Source: Diogma glabrata (taxonomy: Eukaryota > Arthropoda > Insecta > Diptera > Cylindrotomidae). Taken from it: a stretch of DNA of 64,000 nt. The stretch covers positions 162,228,002 through 162,292,001 of the forward strand of contig OY856188.1 of assembly GCA_963693315.1 (NCBI GenBank). The letters are read 5' to 3'. Under the pieces are notes generated by a model that had not been told where the DNA came from, searched no databases, and saw nothing but the letters and a program-made list of their open reading frames with translations. This document shows, one piece after another, positions 56,854 through 64,000 of the stretch (position 1 is the first letter of the stretch; each line of letters opens with the position of its first letter). The position numbers were made by a program, and so were the translations under genes.

Positions 56854-59800
56854 ATGGCAAAATTGTCTATCAGCTATGCGAACATAAGAGGATTGAACAT
56901 AAACCTTAATTCAGTCCATCTTTTTCTTGAAACCATGAAACCTGATATTTTGTTTTTAACGGAAACGATTATCAGTGCGCGTGCTGTGACCTTAGATAAA
57001 AACAGATACCTTTGTCCCAATTATGAACTTGAATCCTCTTTCTACATTAAGCATGGAGTTTGTGCTTATATTAGGGATACTATACCATATGTGAGATTAA
57101 ATAAATTTGAATTAAATGCAAAATTTCACAATATGGTGTCACTAAAAATTAGTTGCCCAAGTCAAACGCTGTTTGTCTTTGGACTTTACCGTTCACCTAA
57201 TTCACCTGAGAACTCTAATTTATTTCATGACTTATCTGAGAAGATAGATAGGTTGGTTGAGTATCCTACCCAAGTAACAATTTCAGTTTTATATAAGCTC
57301 TTCTAGTGCTCTAGAGCTATAATATACAGCTGGTTGCTTTATATTTTGCTGATGCAGCGCTGCCACAGCTCTAGCAGAGCTATTGTGGTGCTAAATTTGC
57401 TGCTTTTACAGCATTATTTCCTCTAAAGAAGTTGTTTAATAATATTCAATAGAGCTATATTAGCTGTATAAAGGTTGACTGTTAGAGTTTTTAATGCTAA
57501 TATTACTTTTTGAATACAAATACAAGTAATTTTTTCATTGAAACTTTATGTTTACATAAACTAATACTTATCGACATGGTTTTAAAATGTTTTGATGTTA
57601 TAGTTTCTGTCAAATAAATTCTTTTATAAATTAAATGGCAATTTGTTATATTTTAAATAAATAATATATGTAATTACTTTTATTGAAAATATGTATGCAA
57701 ATTTTATGTGCATTTATTTTTTATGGTGAATAGTGATAGTTTAGAACTAAAATTTTAGTGCGCCCTTATTAGTTTTGTGTATTGGGTGGCAAAATAGAAA
57801 AATTATAATTTTTTTTTTAATATTTTGAAACATCTTTCACAGTTTCAGGTTTGTTAAATAAATTTATTTTGGTGAATTCATCTTTAAAAAACTTCTTAGT
57901 TATAAATGGTTAACAATAGAAATCCAGTTATCGTGATATGTCATATTTGCAAAATACATCATTATCAAAAATAATTATTAAAACATTTTTGGCCATTATG
58001 GTGATATTTTTTACTCCATCTTTATAAAAACGAAGATGGTGGCAAATTATACCAATACAGAGCTACCTATTACATATTACTCCTTTATAATGCTATTTAT
58101 AAGGGTTTATTTTAATATAGAGCTATCACAATCGCATTACTTTTTTATAAAGCTATTTGCTCTGTGAAATTGTTCTTTTTTTTGTGTCACAAATGCTTTA
58201 TTGTATAATAAACTTATTATGTTACAAAGCAAATAGCTTTATATAGAAGTAGTGTGATTAAGAAAGCTCTAAAATTTTAAGGAAAATGCCACACATAATC
58301 AAATGTCAATGCTCCAATTTCAACTAACGTTTGACTGAAAAACGCAACCATTTTGAACTATTGAAGATTCCAAAACTCGCAATAACTCAAAATTTACGTA
58401 AAAAGTAAGCTCTGTTATATTTGAGCGCTTTTTATATTAGAAAAAAGCAGTTTATAAATAGACATTAACGCCATATTACAGTAAGATTTTATAATATTTA
58501 TAGCTTTAAATAAGCTCAATTATAGCTCGCTTTGCTGTTGCAACGGTGAAATACAGCTCATAAGTCTATAATAAGTGGTGCTGCACTACTTTAGTTTAAA
58601 AGCTCTATATTAGGTTATGAAGCTATTGTAATGCTATTCTAACAACTGCCTGCTCTATATTTTACTAGAGCTATGAGTTTTCGAAAACTATTTTATAAAG
58701 CAACAATAATTTTGTGTCGAGCTCCAAGTATCACTCGACAAATAAAACGCGCAACTAGCAACATACAATCTTCTCTAGAGCTTCAGTACAGTATCTTGAT
58801 ACTAATAGCTCTAAGAATTGTTACTTGGGTAATGCAAAGTTTATAGTTCTTGGAGATTTTAATGTCCACAATAAAGAATGGCTTACACACAGTTCTAAAA
58901 CTGACGAGGTTGGTAGACAGGCTGAGTTGTTTGCTCTTTATCACAATTTTACTCAAATAATAGACCTGCCAACCAGAGTTCCTGACATTCCTGGTCAAAG
59001 TAGTAATTTACTTGATTTATTTTTGACAAACGATCCATATCTGGTTCAATTTAAAATATCAGAACCATTGGGTGGTTCAGATCATAATTTGATCTCCACA
59101 CAACTAAATATACAAATTCCAAAACAATTTAAAGCGAATCCTCGCAATGTTTGGGATTACAAAGCTGCGGATTGGCAAGGACTTAAAAGTTTTTTTAGAT
59201 GTTTTCCTTGGAAACGCTATTGCCTTACCGGCCAAGACCCAGACATAGCTGCATCAAATTTTTCTGAAACTGTAATTGATGGTATGCACAGATTTATTCC
59301 TAATAAATTGATCATTCCAAAAACTGATCTATGGTTTTCTAGTAAATGCAAAAAAGCTATAAAAGTTAAAAAAAAGGCTTTTCGAAAGTATAATCAAAAC
59401 AAAACCGATGAAAACCTTAGACAGTACCGTAAAGAGAGAAATTTATGTCGTAAGTTAATAGATGAAGAGAAACATCTATTTAATAGGAAAAAAGCATCTA
59501 AATTCGCAGAACATCCGACTGGTTCACGCAATTTCTATAAAGCCGCAAAGGCTGTCCAAAGCAACTTTTGTAAATCTTCCCTACCGCCTCTTGTTAATAG
59601 AGATGTCCCTATCATTGATCCAAAAGAGAAAGCTAATTTGCTTGGGCATTATTTCTCTAGAAATTCTACTTTAAAAGAACCTAATTTCCAACCTAAACCT
59701 ATTTCTAAAGTTTCTTATAAAATGAGGCGGATAATTTTTCGGAAAAACATTGTTCGAAAAATGCTTTTAAAAATCAATACTAACAAGGCAACAGGCCCTG

Positions 59801-61281
59801 ATTTTATTCCTCCGATTATACTTAAAACATTTGCTAGGGAGCTAGCACCAATCCTCACTAAAATCTTCTATTTGTCATATAAGAAAGGAATTTTTCCTGA
59901 AATTTGGAAAATGGCTAGTGTACAGCCAGTTTCAAAAAAGGGCAGTAAGACTGATCCTACGAATTACAGACCCATTTCAATTTTATCGGTAGTTGCTAAA
60001 ATTTTTGAGAAATATGTCAATTTTAATTTAATGAGCTTCTTAGAGTCTTCCAAATTAATTAATGAGAGACAATATGGATTTCGAAAAGGAAGAGCGACGG
60101 GAGATTTGCTGTCTTTTGTCACTCATATCTGGAACAAGTCGCTTGAAAACTTTGGAGAAACATTCGGTGTTGCTCTTGATATTTCCAAGGCATTTGACAA
60201 AGTTTGGCATAACAACCTTATATGCAAATTGAGATCCTATGGTTTAGACGAGCAGCTTATATCTTGGACACAGAGCTTTATATCTGATCGAAAGTTTCGG
60301 GTCAATGTTGACGGTGTATCATCGAATACTTTTTCAACTAATGCAGGAGTTCCTCAGGGTTCCGCTTTGTCACCAACTCTTTTTCTTATCTATATTAATG
60401 ATTTGTTGGACTCAACGGTTCATCCTATACATAGTTTTGCTGATGACAGCACGCTTCATGCGTCTCATGAAGCACCTAAATTATATACACCCTTAGCGCT
60501 TAGTGAGTGTAGATCAAAGTTGATAGATTCCCTTAACACTGATCTTAAAACAATTATGGATTGGGGTATTGCTAACAGTGTTGAATTCAATACAAGCAAA
60601 ACACAGGTTTGTCATTTTTCTAGGATAACGACACCCAATCCTTTTCCATTAACGTTTGGCCCCAAAAATCTTTTAGAGAATGAGTCTGTCAGACTTCTAG
60701 GAGTTGAGATTGAAAATAATATGAAGTGGAATTCTCATATTTTTAATCTGGCTAAGAATGCTGTTCAAAAGTTAGGATTTTTGGGGCGATGTCGTAAGTT
60801 TTTCGATAGCGAACAACTTCTTTTAGTTTATAAATCTTTTATACGTCCCTGCATGGAATACTGTTCTCACATATGGGGTGGAGCTTACTTGAGTAGTCTC
60901 AACTGCCTTGATTCTGTACAGCGTAGAGCTATTAAACTCATTGGTAACCCAAGTCTTACTAACGGTCTTGATTCCTTGCAGCACAGAAGAAATGTTGCTG
61001 ATTTGACTATATTTTATAAATATATTATGGATGAGCGAGCTTCTGAAGAGATCAAATCGATTTTACCTAAATCAGCAAACCTTTCGCGTCACACCAGAGC
61101 AAACGTAGCAGCGCATCCCTTTACAGTTCAAATAATTAGGTGTAGAACTGTAGCCTTCCAACGTGACTTTTTCAACAGAGTCTCTCATCTTTGGAATGCC
61201 TTACCTTCCTGGGTTTTTCCTGATGAATTTAATCCTCAAGGCTTTAAAGTTAACGTTCATAAATTTCTCAGAGAATCTTAA
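56854..61281 (+). pseudogene. CR1/jockey-like LINE ORF2 (endonuclease + reverse transcriptase), split by an insertion
   Basis: Two open segments, 56854-57268 and 58832-61281, form one protein of 954 aa once the insertion at 57269-58829 is ignored. The N-terminal endonuclease shows SYANIRGLNINLNSVHLFLE, PDILFLTET, FGLYRSPNSPEN, then after the gap FIVLGDFNVHNKEW and GGSDHNLIS, the exonuclease III-type catalytic motifs. The reverse transcriptase has NTNKATGPDFIPPIILK, NYRPISILSVVAKIFEK, VALDISKAFDKVWH (motif A), NAGVPQGSALSPTLFLIYIN (motif B) and HSFADDSTLHAS (motif C). The C-terminus ends FKVNVHKFLRES. No other stop or frameshift is present, so the element was young when interrupted. It would nick target DNA and prime reverse transcription there. 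No upstream ORF1 was found. Confidence 0.92.
57269..58829. mobile_element. TA-flanked DNA element with 14-bp TIR, inside the LINE endonuclease
   Basis: CCCAAGTAACAATT at 57269-57282 mirrors AATTGTTACTTGGG at 58816-58829, with TA on each side (57267-57268, 58830-58831). Removing the 1,561 bp and one TA rejoins the LINE codons exactly (EYP then NAKF). The interior is non-coding and carries many AGAGCTAT/ATAGCTCT motifs near both ends. TA target use suggests the Tc1/mariner-IS630 group; this is inference. Confidence 0.9.
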
Positions 61282-61403
61282 TTTTTATTCCATTCTTATC
61301 CCTAGTTGGCATGGTATCTTCGGATATTCAGAGACGTTAATTTATAATTTGTTATAATTAACACTAAACATGCCTAACTTTGAATAAAAAAAAAAAAAAA
61401 AAA
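61282..61403 (+). terminator. LINE 3' UTR and poly(A) tail
   Basis: About 100 bases of untranslated sequence lead to AATAAA at 61383 and a run of about 18 A to 61403, marking the 3' end of the LINE. Confidence 0.75.
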
Positions 61404-61498
61404 TGTCAAACAATCATTTGTATTAGTGTGTGTCAGTGTTTGTGCGCGTGTATACACACACAAATCTATTTGAATGAGTTCGTGACTGTCAGCATATT

Positions 61499-61747
61499 TT
61501 CGAAATCAAAACAGGAAGTACGCGATCGCCGATTTCGAAATCAAAACAGGAAGTACACGATCAAATACGCTACCAGAAGAGTTACTTAAAATAAAATTTT
61601 GTAACCGTAAAAGGATGCGGTGCCTCTTGTGGTTGCCGAAGACTCGGATTTTTCTGTAACTCAACGTGTGGGACATGCTGCGGTGACAACTGCCAGAATT
61701 GTCCTCCAATTGACCCATCGGAAGAAAATGATAGTGATTGTAATATG
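61499..61747 (+). pseudogene. Cysteine-rich (CXC/Tesmin-like) C-terminal coding fragment
   Basis: One frame reads TRSNTLPEELLKIKFC (61552-61605). After a one-base shift a second frame reads KGCGASCGCRRLGFFCNSTC and then GTCCGDNCQNCPPIDPSEEN to a TAG near 61747. The cysteine spacing CxxxCxC(x)6-7CxxxCxxC resembles the metal-binding CXC-type tail found on many unnamed insect, often transposon-borne, proteins. That comparison is from memory. The source protein is not identified. A direct duplication of TTCGAAATCAAAACAGGAAG precedes it (about 61499 and 61531). Confidence 0.5.
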
Positions 61748-61962
61748 TAGCTCTGATGATTAAATTTTGTAAAAAACCGTGTTTTAGAAAACCGCGGTTT
61801 TCTGTTTTTATTTTTGAGTTCAAATTCAGCTTATTTCAAAATAAATTATTAAAATTAAAAAAGAAACAAAATTTAATAAATATTTCAAATTAAAACTTTC
61901 AGTTTTAAAATAAATAAAGATTTAAGTTCAGTTTTACTTCATTGCCATGGTGCCATAAGGAA

Positions 61963-63286
61963 AATATGGAGGGGCTGAAATCTCACAGCTCTGAGATATC
62001 AAGACTTCGGTCTGGGTTAAGGATTTTGATATAGTTTTCGGCAAAAAACTTTTAGGAGGACTTGGTTTTTAGTTTTGGGCAGCGATGTATATCAAACATA
62101 ACTCTTTGTTAAAGTACATTTATTTTTTATCTCTGTTTAGAAATTTATTACAAAACTAACACGAAACATCAATACGTTGCCGGAAAATTATAATCAAACT
62201 TCAAAAAATATTGCTAAATTAAATAAAATCAAACTTTTTTCAAAATTCCAAAAATATTCCAAAAATTAGAATAAAATCAAATATTTAAACTTTCTATAAA
62301 TTCCAATAATATTCCGAAAATTCTTAAAAATTTAAACTTTTCCAAAATTCTAAAACTATTGCAAAAATAATTACAAATCAAAAATTCAAACTTTTTCAAA
62401 ATTCCAAAAATTATAATAAAATCAAAAATTAAAAATTTTTCAAAATTCTTAAAATATTCAAAAAATTCTTACAAAAAAAAATTTAAAACTTTTTCCAGAA
62501 TTCTAAAAATATTGCAAAAATTATTACAAAATCAAAAATACAAACTTTTTTCAAAATTCCAAGAATATTTCAAAAACTATAACAAATTCAAAAATGTCCA
62601 TGTCCAATTTCATTTTCAATTACATTTACGTCATAAAAACAGCTACATTTTTTTCCAAAAAATTGGCTAAAAAAATAAATGAAATCATTTTTGACACACT
62701 TGACATTATTTTTTTGACAAACTTATAATGCCATAATTCTCAATAATAATTATAAAATTTCATTTCAAACAAATAATTAATTTAATTTTTTTCCAAAAAA
62801 TTGGGTAAAAAAATAAATAAAAATCTTTCTTTTGACACACTTGACAACATTTTTTTGACAAACTTATAATGCAATAATCTAGTTTTTGATCTCACATACC
62901 AATCCCTACCATCAAGATTTCTCCAAATTCAATGTTCCTACTCGTAATCACTTAAAATGAACGTTTTTTAAGCCAAAAATATGAAAATTTGCTATTTTTG
63001 ACACACATAATGATTTTTTTGACACTTTTCCGGTACAGTTATCGAACAAAGCGTCCTTTCAGACCTGTCCCTTGAGTATACCTATTTTTAGAAAAATAAA
63101 TTTTAAGTCCTTCCAGCGGTTTTCCCTGTAGCGTAGGTAATGACGGCCGGACGGCCGACAGACAGACAAACTTTTTTTTTGCTTTTTTAGAATCAGTAGG
63201 TCCTAAAACGTCGAGAAATGCCAAAAAAGTAGGGGTAAGAATTTCACTTTTGGCTCATGTATTACATTCATTCAGACCGAAGTAAT
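61963..63286 (-). repeat. Dispersed repeat R1, copy E (minus strand)
   Basis: A compact copy with intact ends: ATATGGAGGGGCTGAAATCT at 61964 and the complement of TTCGGTCTGAATGAATG near 63265-63286. It has only about two 130-bp units and a short 50-bp array. The conserved block includes GTCCTTTCAGACCTGTCCCT and ACGTCGAGAAATGCCAAAAA. Its mutually similar ends with copy D suggest recent spread. Confidence 0.85.
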
Positions 63287-64000
63287 ATAGTATTAAATAT
63301 ATTGTAAACTACTTTTGAAAAATTTAAAACGTATTTTTACGAGTTATTATTATTAATTCGGTGAAATTTTAAAAATACTAAACAATTTAACGAATAATAA
63401 CTTAATCGAGTTCTTACTTTTCGACTAAAATTGGATACAACGGAAAATACCCGCTTAAGTGCGGATGATGAAAGGCGAATCATTAGTATTGCATCATACA
63501 GCTACTGCGAAATTATAGTTCTTTGACTAGTTTTTTAAATAATAAAAATTTCCTTTTTAAAGCGCCAATTACATAAATCCTCAATTAAATTGAAATTTAT
63601 TCCAGTAAGCAGATGTGTTCAAACGTCTCAAAGCGCTCTGTTTGTTATGTTTCTCACAACCAAATTCAAACTACCTTTATTACCAACACATTTTGTTGTA
63701 AGATATTATTTCAGATTGTAAATCATTTAAAATACTTTACTATAGCATTCACGTTATCTAAAATCTCTACTTTTGTATTATTTTTTCTTTCAAAAATTGT
63801 TTCATCCCCGATATCTTCAAAAAATGAAACCAATATTACCACTGCCGTTATTGGCAGTATTAATTAAAATATTAATAAAAGTGATATTTTTTTTTTACAA
63901 AGAAATTTTCAAAACCTCAAAACCGCGGTTTGGTAAGTCTGTTTTCGGTTACGGTTTATTTGATTCGAAACCTTCCGTTTTAGTGATGGGTTAACCAAAC
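63287..64000. other. No gene recognised; possible hAT subterminal region at the edge
   Basis: Open frames at 63613-63867 and 63773-63994 show no domain. AAAACCGCGGTTT at about 63915-63930 and related ACGGTTTATT motifs recall the palindromic subterminal repeats of the hAT elements above, and AAACCGCGGTTTT also occurs at about 61788. The element, if real, continues past the window. Confidence 0.35.

Overview
This window comes from an AT-rich, intron-bearing animal genome, almost certainly an insect. It holds one recognisable host gene, an insect-type gustatory receptor (7tm_7 family). The rest is transposable elements at many stages of decay: hAT, Helitron, pogo/Tc1-like and foldback DNA elements, CR1/jockey-like and RTE-like LINEs, a Penelope-like element, a solo LTR and tRNA-derived SINE heads. 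The order of insect cannot be fixed from the sequence. There are no rRNA genes, no convincing functional tRNAs, and no bacterial or CRISPR features. Most open reading frames are noise, or are translations of (AT)n and other tandem repeats.

Layout. 1-3.6 kb: two degenerate hAT transposase relics in the same orientation. 3.8-7.0 kb: an element with 11-bp terminal inverted repeats, invaded by a roughly 2-kb dispersed repeat that I call R1. 7.4-7.9 kb: a long foldback. 8.4-11.3 kb: an inverted R1 copy carrying a 0.6-kb (AT)n block and a poly(A)-tailed LINE derivative. 11.75-17.4 kb: a possible large hAT-like unit enclosing a small hAT element with a near-perfect target duplication and two nested long inverted repeats. 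17.5-22.45 kb: non-autonomous Helitron sequence, ending in a textbook hairpin plus CTAG, inserted in an (AT)n array. 23-27.65 kb: a worn R1 copy, a foldback, a pogo-like element with another inverted repeat inside it, and a solo LTR.

28.37-38.05 kb: the gustatory receptor gene. Three exons join in frame to give 386 aa, ending with the family signature TYILVLIQF. Intron 1 is 8,464 bp and contains a complete Penelope-like insertion with inverted termini and 12-bp target duplications, hammerhead-ribozyme-like motifs, a long hairpin and a hAT-like element. Intron 2 is 53 bp.

38.4-40.9 kb: a dead CR1/jockey-like LINE on the minus strand, convergent with the receptor gene. 43.3-45.4 kb: a hAT element with 8-bp target duplications, into which a 5'-truncated RTE LINE inserted with a 13-bp duplication. 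46.6-52.4 kb: two more R1 copies, with a SINE-like tRNA head and a LINE 5'-region copy between them. 52.4-53.6 kb: duplicated and inverted blocks and a 12-bp palindromic minisatellite. 56.85-61.4 kb: a nearly intact CR1/jockey-like LINE whose endonuclease domain is split by a 1,561-bp TA-flanked element; removing that element restores a single 954-codon frame. 61.5-61.75 kb: a frameshifted cysteine-rich (CXC-like) coding fragment. 62-63.3 kb: a fifth clear R1 copy.

The receptor is the only gene with an evident organismal role. The other coding sequences are element proteins, mostly broken. I did not find a new multi-gene system. The strongest observations are the reconstructed receptor gene and several datable nested insertions.
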